Below, in pieces: positions 15,494 to 24,897 of a stretch of DNA of 64,000 bases. Below the pieces are notes generated by a model. That model saw only the letters and a list, made by a program, of their open reading frames with translations, ran no database searches and was not told the origin of the DNA. Both the position numbers and the translations under genes were made by a program. How positions within the stretch are numbered: the stretch's first letter is position 1; every line of letters begins with the position of its first letter. Origin of the DNA: Klebsiella oxytoca NBRC 105695. GTDB lineage: Bacteria; Pseudomonadota; Gammaproteobacteria; Enterobacterales; Enterobacteriaceae. Location: positions 62,001 through 126,000 of the forward strand of contig NZ_BCZK01000005.1 in NCBI RefSeq assembly GCF_001598695.1, given 5' to 3'.

Positions 15494-17995
15494 ATGGCTC
15501 TGGTAATTGAATTCATATGTGATTTGCCCAACGGCGTACATGCGCGTCCGGCAAGCCTGGTAGAAACGCTGTGCAATACTTTTTCATCTTCGGTCGAATG
15601 GGTAAACACCCGCACAGAAGGACGCGGAAACGCCAAAAGCGCGCTGGGGATTATTGGCACCAATACCTTAAAGGGCGACCGCTGCCAGCTTGTTGTCAGC
15701 GGTGAAGATGAACAGCAGGCGTTTAATACACTGACGGCGTTCATCACCGACGAGTTCCCGCACTGCGATGCGCCGCTGCCGGCGGCGGAGCAAATGGCCG
15801 TTCAGCCGGTTCCTGAATCCCTCTCGCGTCTTAATCCTACCCTGTTTCACGCGCTGCCGGTCTGCGCCGGCAGCGCGGGCGGCAGGCTCACCCATCTTAA
15901 GTCCCTCGACCTGCGCGATTCAGGCGCGCTGCCTGTAGCGGGCGCAATCGAACAGGAACAGGCGGCGCTGGACAGGGGCCTGACCCTGCTGGTGAAAAAT
16001 ATTGAGTTCCGCCTGCTGGATAACGACGGTACCGCCAGCGCGATCCTTGAGGCGCATCGCTCTCTGGCCACCGACGCCTCGCTGCGCCAGCATCTGCTGG
16101 ACGGGCTGTTGAACGGTCTGAGCTGCGCTGAAGCGGTGGTCGCGACCGGCGAACATTTTTGCGCCCAGTTCAGCGCTTCCGGTAATAGCTATTTGCAGGA
16201 GCGGGTGCTGGACGTGCGCGATGTGTGCTTCCAGCTTCTGCAGCATATCTACGGTGAGGATCGTTTTCCGGCACCGGGTAAGCTGACCGAAGAGGCCATC
16301 TGCCTCGCCGATGAACTCACCCCCAGCCAGTTTCTTGAACTGGATAAAACGCTGCTTAAAGGCCTGCTGCTGCGCAGCGGCGGCACCACTTCACATACGG
16401 TGATCCTCGCGCGTTCGTTCAATATTCCTACCCTGGTGGGCGTCGATATGGAGGCGCTGCTGCCGTGGGTCGATCGCCGGGTACAGATTGACGGTAACGC
16501 CGGGCTGGTGGTGGTGAATCCCGATGAAGCGGTGGCGCGCTACTATCAGCAGGAGGCCTGGGTACAGGCGCAAACCCGCCGCCAGCAGCAGGCCTGGCTG
16601 GATAAAGAGGGCCGAACGGAAGACGGTATTCGTCTGGAGGTGGCGGCCAACATCGCCCATTCGGTAGAGGCGGCGGCGGCCTTCAACAACGGCGCGCAGT
16701 CGGTAGGACTGTTCCGCACCGAGATGCTCTACATGGACAGGCCCAGCGCGCCGTCGGAAAACGAGCTGTATAACATTTTTTGCCAGGCGCTGGAGCCGGC
16801 CAACGGGCGCAGCATTATCATCCGTACCATGGATATCGGCGGCGACAAGCCGGTGGCCTACCTCAACATCCCGGCGGAGAATAACCCGTTCCTCGGCTAC
16901 CGGGCGGTGCGTATTTATGAGGAGTATCAGGCGCTGTTCCGCACTCAGCTGCGGGCGATTCTGCGCGCTTCCGCGCACGGCGCGCTGAAAATCATGATCC
17001 CGATGATCTCCTCGATGGAAGAGATCTTATGGGTCAAAGAGCAGTTGGCGGATGCTAAACAGTCGCTGCGCAGCGAACATATCCCGTTTGATGAAAAGAT
17101 CCCGCTGGGCATTATGCTTGAGGTGCCGTCGGTGATGTTTATCATCGATCAGTGCTGCGAAGAGATTGATTTCTTTAGTATCGGCAGCAACGACCTGACC
17201 CAGTACCTGCTGGCGGTGGATCGCGATAACGCCAGGGTGACGCGCCACTACAACAGCCTCAATCCGGCTTTTCTGCGCGCGCTGGATTACGCGGTTCAGG
17301 CGGTGCATCGTCAGGGGAAATGGATTGGCCTGTGCGGCGAGCTGGGGGCTAAAGGTTCGGTGCTGCCGCTGCTGGTGGGGCTGGGGCTGGATGAGTTGAG
17401 CATGAGCGCGCCGTCGATTCCGGCAACCAAGGCGCGTCTGGCGCAGCTTGACAGCCGCGCCTGCCGTCAGCTGCTTAACCAGGCGATGCAGTGCCGTACT
17501 TCATTAGAGGTAGAACATCTGCTTGCCCAGTTCCGCATGACCCAGCAGGACGCGCCGCTGATTACTCCGCAGTGCATTACGCTGAACAGCGACTGGCGTA
17601 GCAAAGAGGAGGTCATTAAGGGCATGACTGATAATCTGCTGCTGGCCGGGCGCTGCCGCTATCCGCGTAAGCTGGAAGCCGATCTGTGGGCTCGCGAAGC
17701 GGTGTTCTCTACCGGTTTAGGCTTTAGCTTCGCCATTCCACACAGTAAATCTGAGCATATCGAGCAGTCGACCATCAGCGTCGCCCGTCTGGCGCAGCCG
17801 GTAGCGTGGGGCGACGACGAGGCGCAGTTTGTGATTATGCTGACGCTTAATAAGCATTCGGCGGGGGATCAGCATATGCGTATTTTCTCGCGGCTGGCGC
17901 GGCGCATTATGCATGAAGAGTTCCGGCAATCGCTGGTGACGGCGCAGAGCTGCGAGGCGATCGCGACGCTGCTGCAGCGCGAGCTGGAGCTGTAA
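15494..17995 (+). CDS. ptsA: Multidomain PTS phosphotransferase HPr-EI-EIIA(Fru)
   Basis: A self-contained phosphorelay feeding the Frw EIIB proteins. Domains in order are HPr (phospho-His16 in GVHARPAS), Enzyme I (phospho-His301 in GGTTSHTVILA; PEP-binding barrel with RTMDIGGDKP and GSNDLTQY), and EIIA-fructose (His750 in AIPHSKS). At 833 residues it equals E. coli PtsA. A strong ribosome site (AGGAGGAAGGCG) precedes the ATG. Divergent from frwC as in E. coli, but the E. coli partners gldA and fsaB do not follow; dmlA does. Confidence 0.92.
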   Translation: MALVIEFICDLPNGVHARPASLVETLCNTFSSSVEWVNTRTEGRGNAKSALGIIGTNTLKGDRCQLVVSGEDEQQAFNTLTAFITDEFPHCDAPLPAAEQMAVQPVPESLSRLNPTLFHALPVCAGSAGGRLTHLKSLDLRDSGALPVAGAIEQEQAALDRGLTLLVKNIEFRLLDNDGTASAILEAHRSLATDASLRQHLLDGLLNGLSCAEAVVATGEHFCAQFSASGNSYLQERVLDVRDVCFQLLQHIYGEDRFPAPGKLTEEAICLADELTPSQFLELDKTLLKGLLLRSGGTTSHTVILARSFNIPTLVGVDMEALLPWVDRRVQIDGNAGLVVVNPDEAVARYYQQEAWVQAQTRRQQQAWLDKEGRTEDGIRLEVAANIAHSVEAAAAFNNGAQSVGLFRTEMLYMDRPSAPSENELYNIFCQALEPANGRSIIIRTMDIGGDKPVAYLNIPAENNPFLGYRAVRIYEEYQALFRTQLRAILRASAHGALKIMIPMISSMEEILWVKEQLADAKQSLRSEHIPFDEKIPLGIMLEVPSVMFIIDQCCEEIDFFSIGSNDLTQYLLAVDRDNARVTRHYNSLNPAFLRALDYAVQAVHRQGKWIGLCGELGAKGSVLPLLVGLGLDELSMSAPSIPATKARLAQLDSRACRQLLNQAMQCRTSLEVEHLLAQFRMTQQDAPLITPQCITLNSDWRSKEEVIKGMTDNLLLAGRCRYPRKLEADLWAREAVFSTGLGFSFAIPHSKSEHIEQSTISVARLAQPVAWGDDEAQFVIMLTLNKHSAGDQHMRIFSRLARRIMHEEFRQSLVTAQSCEAIATLLQRELEL

Positions 17996-18011
17996 TTCGG
18001 TCCGGAGAATC

Positions 18012-18102
18012 TCCCCGGTGGCGCTTGCGCTTACCGGGGCTACGGGTTTCCAGCGATCTGCGGGGCGGTAGCCCGGGTAAGGCGTTTACGCCGCGACCCG
18101 GG
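18012..18102. repeat. REP-like GC-rich inverted repeat pair
   Basis: CCCCGGTGGCGCTTGCGCTTACCGGGG forms one long hairpin, and a second unit with GTAGCCCGGGTAAGGCGTTTACGCCGCGACCCGGG follows. They lie between the convergent ptsA and dmlA genes. A similar type occurs at 31.9 and 45.5 kb and differs from the GGAGGCGG type. Confidence 0.7.
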
Positions 18103-18159
18103 ATATCCGGGCCCGGTGCTTGAGGGAGGCTGTCCGGCGACCATTGCCGAAAGCGGCGC

Positions 18160-19269
18160 TTACGCGCCTGTTCGGGCGACCTGGTGTCCGGCAATAGCCC
18201 GACAAATGGCCTCGCCCACCTGCTGGGTGGAGGCGGTGCCTTTCATATCCGGTGTCTTTGGTCCGCTGGCAATAGTCTGCTCAATCGCTGCGAGAATGCC
18301 GTCATGGGCGGCCTGGTAGCGAGCGTCACCGTTGCCGAGGAAGTCGAGCATCATCGCGCCGGCCCAGATGGTGGCAATCGGATTGGCGATATTTTTGCCG
18401 TAGATATCCGGCGCCGAACCGTGTACCGCCTCAAACAGCGACGGAAAGGTGCGATCCGGGTTGAGGTTTGCCGATGGGGCAATGCCGATGGTGCCCGTAC
18501 AGGCCGGGCCGAGATCGGAAAGGATATCGCCGAACAGATTAGAGCCGACCACTACGTCAAAACGCTCCGGCTGCAGCACGAAACGGGCGCACAGAATATC
18601 AATATGCTGCTTATCCCATTTCACCTCCGGGTATTGCTGCGCCATCGCTTCGACGCGCTGGTCCCAGAAGGGCATGCTGATGGCGAGGCCGTTAGATTTG
18701 GTCGCCGAGGTCAGGGTTCTGCGCGGGCGGCTTTGCGCCAGCTCAAAGGCGTAGCGCAGGATGCGGTCAACGCCGCGGCGGGTAAACACCGACTCCTGAA
18801 TCACCACTTCATGTTCGGTTCCCGGATTCACATGGCCGCCAAGAGCGGAATATTCCCCTTCGGTGTTTTCACGCACCACGTAGAAATCGATATCGCCGGG
18901 CTGTTTACCCGCCAGCGGGCAGGGGACGCCGGGGAACAGGCGCACCGGACGCAGGTTGACGTACTGGTCGAATTCGCGGCGGAACTTCAGCAACGAGCCC
19001 CAGAGGGAGATATGATCCGGGACGATATCCGGCCAGCCGACCGCCCCGAAATAGATCGCATCAAAGCCTTTCAGCTGCGCGTGCCAGTCCTCGGGCATCA
19101 TAGTGCCGTTTTGGGCGTAATAATCGCAGCTGGCCCACTCGAAGTGCTCGAAGCTTAACGCCAGCCCCCAGCGTTCGGCGGCGGCCTGCAGTACGCGCAC
19201 CCCTTCCGGCAGCACTTCTTTACCGATGCCATCGCCGGGGATGGCGGCAATACGTAAGGTTTTATTCAT
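18160..19269 (-). CDS. dmlA: D-malate / tartrate dehydrogenase (decarboxylating)
   Basis: NAD-dependent beta-decarboxylating dehydrogenase that converts D-malate to pyruvate and CO2. A 369-residue isocitrate/isopropylmalate dehydrogenase fold with AAIPGDGIGKEV at the N-terminus. Catalytic and metal-binding parts are VVRENTEGEYSALGG, SATKSNGL and SNLFGDILSDLG. FEAVHGSAPDIYGKNIANP is the nucleotide-binding region. Slightly longer than E. coli DmlA (361). Divergent from its LysR regulator dmlR 103 nt away. Confidence 0.9.
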   Translation of the reverse strand: MNKTLRIAAIPGDGIGKEVLPEGVRVLQAAAERWGLALSFEHFEWASCDYYAQNGTMMPEDWHAQLKGFDAIYFGAVGWPDIVPDHISLWGSLLKFRREFDQYVNLRPVRLFPGVPCPLAGKQPGDIDFYVVRENTEGEYSALGGHVNPGTEHEVVIQESVFTRRGVDRILRYAFELAQSRPRRTLTSATKSNGLAISMPFWDQRVEAMAQQYPEVKWDKQHIDILCARFVLQPERFDVVVGSNLFGDILSDLGPACTGTIGIAPSANLNPDRTFPSLFEAVHGSAPDIYGKNIANPIATIWAGAMMLDFLGNGDARYQAAHDGILAAIEQTIASGPKTPDMKGTASTQQVGEAICRAIAGHQVARTGA

Positions 19270-19372
19270 CGTTATTCTCAGTTTGAGGTAAGGAAAATTG
19301 ACTTCATCTCTATCCTATAATTGACTAATTCATAATTAATCCCGTCAACTGGTGAAACATAAAACACGAATC

Positions 19373-20332
19373 ATGAATAATCTTCCGCTGCTGAACGACT
19401 TACGCGTCTTTATGCTGGTAGCCCGCCGCGCCGGTTTTGCCGCCGCTGCGGAAGAGCTCGGCGTCTCTCCGGCATTTGTCAGCAAACGCGTATCGCTGCT
19501 GGAGCAAACCCTTAACGTCCAGCTGCTGCACCGCACTACCCGGCGAGTGGCTATCACCGAAGAGGGCGAGCGCATCTACGAATGGGGGCAGCGCATTCTG
19601 CAGGATGTCGACCAGATGATGGATGAGCTCTCCGATGTGCGGCAGGTGCCGCAGGGAACGCTGCGGATCATCAGCAGCTTTGGCTTTGGTCGGCGGGTGG
19701 TCGCGCCGGCGCTCTCCGAGCTGGCCCGTCGCTACCCGCAGCTGGAGATCCGCTTCGACGTCGCCGACCGGCTGGTAGATTTGGCTAATGAAGGGGTCGA
19801 TCTGGATATTCGCGTCGGCGACGATATTGCGCCCAACCTGATAGCCCGCCAGCTTGCCAGCAATCATCGCATCCTCTGCGCCTCGCCGGCGTTTGTCGCC
19901 CGCCATCCCTCGCCGAAACAGCTGAGCGACCTTGCCGCGCTACCGTGTCTGGTGATCAAAGAGCGCGACCGGCCTTTTGGCGTCTGGCAGCTGCGCGATG
20001 ATAAAGAAGGTGAGCACGCCATCAAAGTGACCGGGCCGCTGTCGTCAAACCACGGTGAAATCGTCCACCAGTGGTGCCTCGACGGGCAGGGGATTGCGCT
20101 GCGCTCATGGTGGGACGTAAAGGAGAATATCGCCAGCGGCAATCTGGTACAGCTGCTGCCGGAGTACTATCAGCCCGCCAGTATCTGGGCGGTATACGTG
20201 TCTCGGCTGGCGACTTCGGCCAAAATTCGCACCACCGTGGAGTTTTTACGCCACTACTTTCAGCAGCGCTTTCCGCAGCAGTGCGGGGCGGCGATATTGC
20301 CGACGGCGGGCGCCGTCGGCCGGGGGGATTAA
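19373..20332 (+). CDS. dmlR: LysR-family activator of dmlA
   Basis: A 319-residue LysR regulator with an N-terminal winged HTH (FAAAAEELGVSPAFVSKRVSLLE, residues 22-44) and a periplasmic-binding-like effector domain. Sequence is close to E. coli DmlR (RIISSFGFGRRVVAPALSEL; SSNHGEIVHQW). The start chosen matches the family N-terminus (MNNLPLLNDLRVFM). Compared with E. coli the tail is extended by an alanine/glycine-rich stretch. Its stop overlaps that of convergent puuB by 3 nt. Confidence 0.9.
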   Translation: MNNLPLLNDLRVFMLVARRAGFAAAAEELGVSPAFVSKRVSLLEQTLNVQLLHRTTRRVAITEEGERIYEWGQRILQDVDQMMDELSDVRQVPQGTLRIISSFGFGRRVVAPALSELARRYPQLEIRFDVADRLVDLANEGVDLDIRVGDDIAPNLIARQLASNHRILCASPAFVARHPSPKQLSDLAALPCLVIKERDRPFGVWQLRDDKEGEHAIKVTGPLSSNHGEIVHQWCLDGQGIALRSWWDVKENIASGNLVQLLPEYYQPASIWAVYVSRLATSAKIRTTVEFLRHYFQQRFPQQCGAAILPTAGAVGRGD

Positions 20333-21609
20333 ACGCCGAGCCGATCGCGCAGGCTATAGTAAGCCGCGCCCATGGCGGTAAACGGAATGCGCAGGCTGCG
20401 TCCGCCGGGGAACGGGTAGTGCGGCAGCTTCGCGAAGGCGTCAAAACGTTCGGCGTCCCCGCGCAGCAGCTCCGAAATTAGCCGTCCGGCGAGGTGGGTA
20501 CAGGTGACCCCGTGGCCGCTGTAACCCTGCATATAATAGATATTGTTATCGAGGCGGCCAAACTGCGGCATCCGTGAGAGGGTCAGCAGGAAGTTGCCGG
20601 TCCAGCGGTAGTCGATTTTCACCCCCTTCAGCTGCGGGAAGGTTTTCAGCAGCTTCGGCATAATCAATCGCTCAACGTCGTCCGGATCTCGCGCGCCGTA
20701 GACCACGCCGCCGCCGTACAGTAGACGGTTATCGGCGGTCAGACGGTAGTAATCCAGCAGATAGTTACAATCCTCCACGCAGTAATTTTTCGGGATCAGC
20801 GAGCGCGCCAGTTCCTCAGACAGCGGTGCGGTGGTGACCACCTGGGTGCCGCACGGCATGCTGCGTTTCGCCAGCTCCGGCTCGATCTTATCGCCGAGAT
20901 AGGCGTTACCGGCGACGATCACGTAGCGAGCGGTCACTTGTCCGCGCGCGGTGGTCACTACCGCCGGGCTGGTGTGCTGAATGCGGGTAACCGGTGATTG
21001 CTCGTACACCCGGCCGCCGTTTAGCCGAATGGCGTCAGCTTCGCCAATCGCCAGGTTGAGCGGATGGATATGGCCGCCGCTGCGATCCAGCAGGGCGCCG
21101 GTGTAGCGGTCGCTGTCGACTTCGCGGCGAATAGCGCTGGCATCCAGCAGCTCCAGCTGGGTATTGCCGTAGCGCTCCCAGTTGGCTTTCTGCTCTTCCA
21201 GAGTTTCCAGCTGTTTATGATTCATCGCGACAAACAGCCCGCCGGGGCGATAGTCGCAGGCAATCTGATAGCGCTGGATGCGCTCGCGAATAATATCGCC
21301 GCCTTCAAACATCATGCTGCCGAGCATTTTCGCCGCGTCCGGGCCGTAGGTTTTCTCGATAACGTCGATATCGCGGCTATAGGAGTTAACTAACTGGCCG
21401 CCGTTGCGTCCGCTGGCGCCGAAGCCGATGCGCGCGCCTTCCAGCAGCACCACGTCGTAGCCCATTTCGGCCAGATGCAGCGCCGAAGAGAGGCCGGTAT
21501 AGCCGCCGCCGACGACGCAGACGTCGCAGCCGATCGTTTCTTCCAGCGCCGGGAACGGTTCATAGCGGTTGGCGCTGGCGGCGTAATAGCTGGTGGTATG
21601 TTCGGTCAT
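20329..21609 (-). CDS. puuB: Gamma-glutamylputrescine oxidoreductase
   Basis: FAD-dependent oxidase converting gamma-glutamylputrescine to the aldehyde, the second step of the Puu route. A Rossmann GGGYTGLSSALHLAEMGYDV near residue 35 binds FAD (DAO family). GRNGGQLVNSYS and the C-terminal GYSGHGVTCTHLAGRL are family motifs. At 426 residues it equals E. coli PuuB. It is the last gene of the puuDRCB run, 2 nt after puuC. puuE, which follows in E. coli, is missing here. Confidence 0.93.
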   Translation of the reverse strand: MTEHTTSYYAASANRYEPFPALEETIGCDVCVVGGGYTGLSSALHLAEMGYDVVLLEGARIGFGASGRNGGQLVNSYSRDIDVIEKTYGPDAAKMLGSMMFEGGDIIRERIQRYQIACDYRPGGLFVAMNHKQLETLEEQKANWERYGNTQLELLDASAIRREVDSDRYTGALLDRSGGHIHPLNLAIGEADAIRLNGGRVYEQSPVTRIQHTSPAVVTTARGQVTARYVIVAGNAYLGDKIEPELAKRSMPCGTQVVTTAPLSEELARSLIPKNYCVEDCNYLLDYYRLTADNRLLYGGGVVYGARDPDDVERLIMPKLLKTFPQLKGVKIDYRWTGNFLLTLSRMPQFGRLDNNIYYMQGYSGHGVTCTHLAGRLISELLRGDAERFDAFAKLPHYPFPGGRSLRIPFTAMGAAYYSLRDRLGV

Positions 21610-21611
21610 GA

Positions 21612-23099
21612 TTAAGACTCCAGGGCAATCCAGATAGTTTTCAGTTCAGTGAATTTTTCCAGCGCATGCAGCGACTTATCGCGTCCGTTGCCGCTCTGCT
21701 TATAGCCGCCGAACGGCACGGTCATATCGCCATCGTTGTAGTTGTTTACAAAGACGGAGCCGGCTTTCAGACGGCGGCTGATGCGGTGCGCGCGGGAGAG
21801 ATCGCGGGTCCAGACCGCCGCGCCGAGGCCATAGCGGCTGTCGTTGGCCAGCGCCAGCGCCTGCTCTTCGGTTTTAAAACGGGTGACCACCAGCACCGGG
21901 CCGAAGATCTCCTCCTGGCTGAGCGCGGAGGCGGGATCGACGTCAACGAAAATGGTCGGGCCAACCGCCGCGGGCCACGGATTTTTGCGTCCATCCAGCA
22001 GCAGCGTGCTATGCGCTTCACCGGCGCGAATAAAGCTGTGGACGCTATCGGCGTGGCTGTTGTCGATCAGCATGCCCATGGCGGTATTCGGGTCGAGCGG
22101 ATTGCCCGGCTGCCAGCCTTTGGCCTGCTCTTTAAGGAGATCGAGAAACCTGTCGGCAATGCTCTCCTCAAGCAGCAGGCGGGTTCCGGCGATACAGACC
22201 TGGCCCTGGTTGTAAAAGATACCGCCGGCGGTAGCGTTAACCGCTTTTTGCAGATCCGGACAGTCGGCAAAAACGATATTGGCGCTTTTACCGCCCGCCT
22301 CCAGCCAGACGCGTTTCATATTGCTGTCGCCTGCGTCCTTCAGCAGCTGTTTACCCGTGCGGGTAGATCCGGTAAAGGTAATCACTTCGACGTCAGGATG
22401 CTGCGCCAGCGCCTGGCCGGCTTCATGGCCGAAACCGCTCACTACGTTGAACACGCCGTCCGGCAGTCCGGCCTCTTTCGCTAAGCCCGCGAGTCGCAGG
22501 GCGCTGAGTGGGGATTTTTCCGACGGTTTGAGCACTACGCTATTACCTGACGCCAGCGCCGGGCCAAGTTTCCAGCAGGCCAGCAGCAGCGGAAAATTCC
22601 ACGGCACCACCGCCGCAATCACGCCAATCGGTTCGCGGACGATCATAGCCAGTTCGTTGCCGCCGGTAGGGGCAACTTCGCCGTAGACTTTATCGATAGC
22701 TTCGGCATACCAGCGAATCGCGCGGGCGGCGCCGGGGATATCGTCGCGCAGGCTGTGACGGATCGGTTTGCCGGTGTCCAGGGTTTCCAGCAGCGCCAGC
22801 TCTTCGCAATGGGCCTCCATCAGGTCGGCAAACTTATTCAGGACCGCTTTACGCTGGGCAGGAGAGGCCTGCGACCAGTCGCCGCGCTCGAATGCGCTGC
22901 GGGCGGCCTGGACCGCGCGATCGACATCGGCCTTTTTGCCGCGCGCGACTTCGGCGAGCGTTTGCTGGGCGGCAGGGTCGATGGTGGCAAACACGCTGTT
23001 ATCGGCGGCGGCGCTGTATTCGCCATTAATAAATAACCGCGTTTCAATCGCGATGTTCTTTGCTTTTTCTTGCCAGTAAGCCAGGTTGTGAAAATCCAT
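21612..23099 (-). CDS. puuC: Gamma-glutamyl-gamma-aminobutyraldehyde dehydrogenase
   Basis: NAD(P)-dependent aldehyde dehydrogenase for step three of putrescine use. Catalytic Cys is in NQGQVCIAG and the general-base Glu in WLEAGGKS. FTGSTRTGK binds the nucleotide, and PWNFPLLLACWKLGPAL is the N-terminal signature. Starting at 23099 gives 495 residues as in E. coli, with AGGAG five bases upstream. An ATG directly before it (23102) is too close. A 235-nt gap separates it from puuR and holds only a GC-rich dyad near 23268-23295. Confidence 0.93.
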   Translation of the reverse strand: MDFHNLAYWQEKAKNIAIETRLFINGEYSAAADNSVFATIDPAAQQTLAEVARGKKADVDRAVQAARSAFERGDWSQASPAQRKAVLNKFADLMEAHCEELALLETLDTGKPIRHSLRDDIPGAARAIRWYAEAIDKVYGEVAPTGGNELAMIVREPIGVIAAVVPWNFPLLLACWKLGPALASGNSVVLKPSEKSPLSALRLAGLAKEAGLPDGVFNVVSGFGHEAGQALAQHPDVEVITFTGSTRTGKQLLKDAGDSNMKRVWLEAGGKSANIVFADCPDLQKAVNATAGGIFYNQGQVCIAGTRLLLEESIADRFLDLLKEQAKGWQPGNPLDPNTAMGMLIDNSHADSVHSFIRAGEAHSTLLLDGRKNPWPAAVGPTIFVDVDPASALSQEEIFGPVLVVTRFKTEEQALALANDSRYGLGAAVWTRDLSRAHRISRRLKAGSVFVNNYNDGDMTVPFGGYKQSGNGRDKSLHALEKFTELKTIWIALES

Positions 23100-23337
23100 C
23101 ATGACTCCTTAATGACGTAATCGGAAAAAAAGTGGTGATTTCAGACCCTCAGGGCGCAGGGCGTCCCCGGGGTTGAGTACCGTTTAAATTGCCCATTAAC
23201 AGGCGTGAATTATCCGGGGCCAGCGGAATACGTTTTTCCGCATTGCGCAAGGTGAACTGCGTTATCTTCGCGCCGCCGGAATTCACCCCGGGCGGCGCAG
23301 GCCTGAAGAAAACCTGAGAAAGGCTCAGGCTAATAAA

Positions 23338-23895
23338 TCAGAAGGTGGTGGGAGTATGGGCGCTGATAATTCGGCAGATACCTGCCGAAGTGTTGCTGAA
23401 GCTATGCGGTATGCCGGTGTTAATGGCATAACTTTGCCCAGCCACCAGGTGATACGCCTGACCGTTAATGGTCAACACGACTTCACCCTCCAGTATGGTG
23501 CCTATCTCTTCACCCTGATGCTTGATCCTCTCCCCGGTTGTGGTTCCAGGCTGGTACGTTTCAAATATCATCGCCAGCGTGCGGTTCGGATTGCCATTGT
23601 GAACCAGCTTCATCGATACCCCCTGGCTGCCGATTTCAATCAGATCGTCCTGATTGATAACCACCTGCGGTTCAGCCGGTTTTTCTGGTTCAGAAAAGAA
23701 TTCCGAGAGCGACAGCCCGTAGACTTTCAGCAGCTTTTGCAGCGTGCTGATGGCAGGACTGACTTTGTCCTGTTCTATGGTGCTGATGGCACTATGTGTT
23801 AACCCAGACAGTTCGGCGGCACGACGCTGTGAGAGACCCAGCTGTTGGCGGATCGCTGACAAACGTTTCCCTGGCGCCAGTCCGTCATCGCTCAT
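23338..23895 (-). CDS. puuR: Repressor of the putrescine utilisation genes
   Basis: A 185-residue XRE-type HTH (residues 10-65: QQLGLSQRRAAELSGLTHSAISTIEQ) joined to a cupin (residues 110-180: HQGEEIGTILEGEVVLTINGQAY). PuuR releases DNA on binding putrescine. Length equals E. coli PuuR. It lies between puuD and puuC in the same operon, so it represses its own transcript through sites in the puuD/puuA gap. Confidence 0.93.
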   Translation of the reverse strand: MSDDGLAPGKRLSAIRQQLGLSQRRAAELSGLTHSAISTIEQDKVSPAISTLQKLLKVYGLSLSEFFSEPEKPAEPQVVINQDDLIEIGSQGVSMKLVHNGNPNRTLAMIFETYQPGTTTGERIKHQGEEIGTILEGEVVLTINGQAYHLVAGQSYAINTGIPHSFSNTSAGICRIISAHTPTTF

Positions 23896-23920
23896 ATTTG
23901 CATTTCCTTAACGGTAGTGG

Positions 23921-24685
23921 TCAGAGTCGCTGTTTTTCAGCGATATAGTTCTGACAGGCGGTGATAAAACCTTCAAACAACATTCGCGACAGGGCGTATT
24001 CGCTACTGTTCCATTCAGGATGCCACTGCACGCCGAGGGCGAAAGGATGGTCGTTAACGCTGACCGCTTCCGCTAGCCCGTCCGGAGAACGCGCTTCCAC
24101 GCGCAGCCGTGGACCCGTCATTTTTGCTCCCTGCCCGTGTAACGAGTTTACCCAAAACGTGTTGCAGCCCGGTATTAACTGAGAAAGTAATCCTCCCTCC
24201 TGAACCTGAACTTCATGCGAGGGCGCGTATTGCTGCTCGACGGGAAGTTCGGGGTCTTCGCGGTGCTCAAGAAGCTCAGGCTGCTCGAACAGACGACGAT
24301 ACAGAGTCCCGCCGGTGGCGACAACCAGTTCCTGTAGTCCACGGCAGATGGCGAAAATGGGGATGCGCCTTTCGAGCGCGGCGCTAATCAGCGCCATGCT
24401 CAGAAGATCACGCCCGGGATCGGCGTCAGGCTCATCGCCGTTTTCACCATAAAGGTGCGGCTGTACGTTGCTCGGGCTACCGGGCAGATAAATGCCGTCC
24501 AGTTTTGGCAGTAGCGTAGCAAGCAGTTCCGGCTCGGCCAGCGCGTGCGGCAGGGCAATCGGTACGCCGCCGGCGTGAACAATCGCGTTCAGGTACTTCT
24601 CTTGCAGAGTCTGGGTCTGGTGACCCTTAAGCCTGTTTCGGCACATCACTACGCCAATAACTGGCTTGTACATTATATTTTCCAT
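23921..24685 (-). CDS. puuD: Gamma-glutamyl-GABA hydrolase
   Basis: Class-I glutamine-amidotransferase-like hydrolase that frees GABA from gamma-glutamyl-GABA, step four of the route. Nucleophile Cys is in FAICRGLQE and the His/Glu of the triad in VQWHPEWNS. GSPSNVQPHLYGE is the family signature. The start at 24685 gives 254 residues as in E. coli, with GAGG six bases upstream. A 12-nt longer frame exists. First gene of puuDRCB and divergent from puuA. Confidence 0.93.
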   Translation of the reverse strand: MENIMYKPVIGVVMCRNRLKGHQTQTLQEKYLNAIVHAGGVPIALPHALAEPELLATLLPKLDGIYLPGSPSNVQPHLYGENGDEPDADPGRDLLSMALISAALERRIPIFAICRGLQELVVATGGTLYRRLFEQPELLEHREDPELPVEQQYAPSHEVQVQEGGLLSQLIPGCNTFWVNSLHGQGAKMTGPRLRVEARSPDGLAEAVSVNDHPFALGVQWHPEWNSSEYALSRMLFEGFITACQNYIAEKQRL

Positions 24686-24743
24686 GATCGCCCTCACAAA
24701 GTGGACTAAATTATGACCGGGTTAGCGGGTAAAACGGCCATTT

Positions 24744-24758
24744 CGTTCAATATTTTCT
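24744..24758 (-). promoter_or_regulatory. Candidate PuuR operator 1
   Basis: On the minus strand AGAAAATATTGAACG matches about 11 of 15 bases of the PuuR site as I recall it (AAAATATAATGAACA). It sits 59 nt upstream of puuD. Confidence 0.5.
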
Positions 24759-24838
24759 CAATCTAGCAGTGGATATTGCCCTTTGCAAACTTAATTTAAC
24801 ATTTGACAAACAATTTGTTTGCATACACATTCGAAGGG

Positions 24839-24853
24839 TGGACATTATATTTA
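24839..24853 (-). promoter_or_regulatory. Candidate PuuR operator 2 and puuA promoter region
   Basis: On the minus strand TAAATATAATGTCCA matches about 12 of 15 positions of the recalled PuuR consensus. It lies 45 nt before puuA. A perfect TTGACA (24803-24808) upstream, overlapping the palindrome CAAACAATTTGTTTG (24807-24821), may be the puuA -35. The site would then cover the start of transcription. Confidence 0.5.
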
Positions 24854-24897
24854 ACAGTGCAATTCAGGGTCCGAAACTACAACAACGGCGGTGAATC

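Noticed and set aside
18184-19158. 324-codon plus-strand frame opposite dmlA
   Set aside because: Shadow of a conserved dehydrogenase; no ribosome site.
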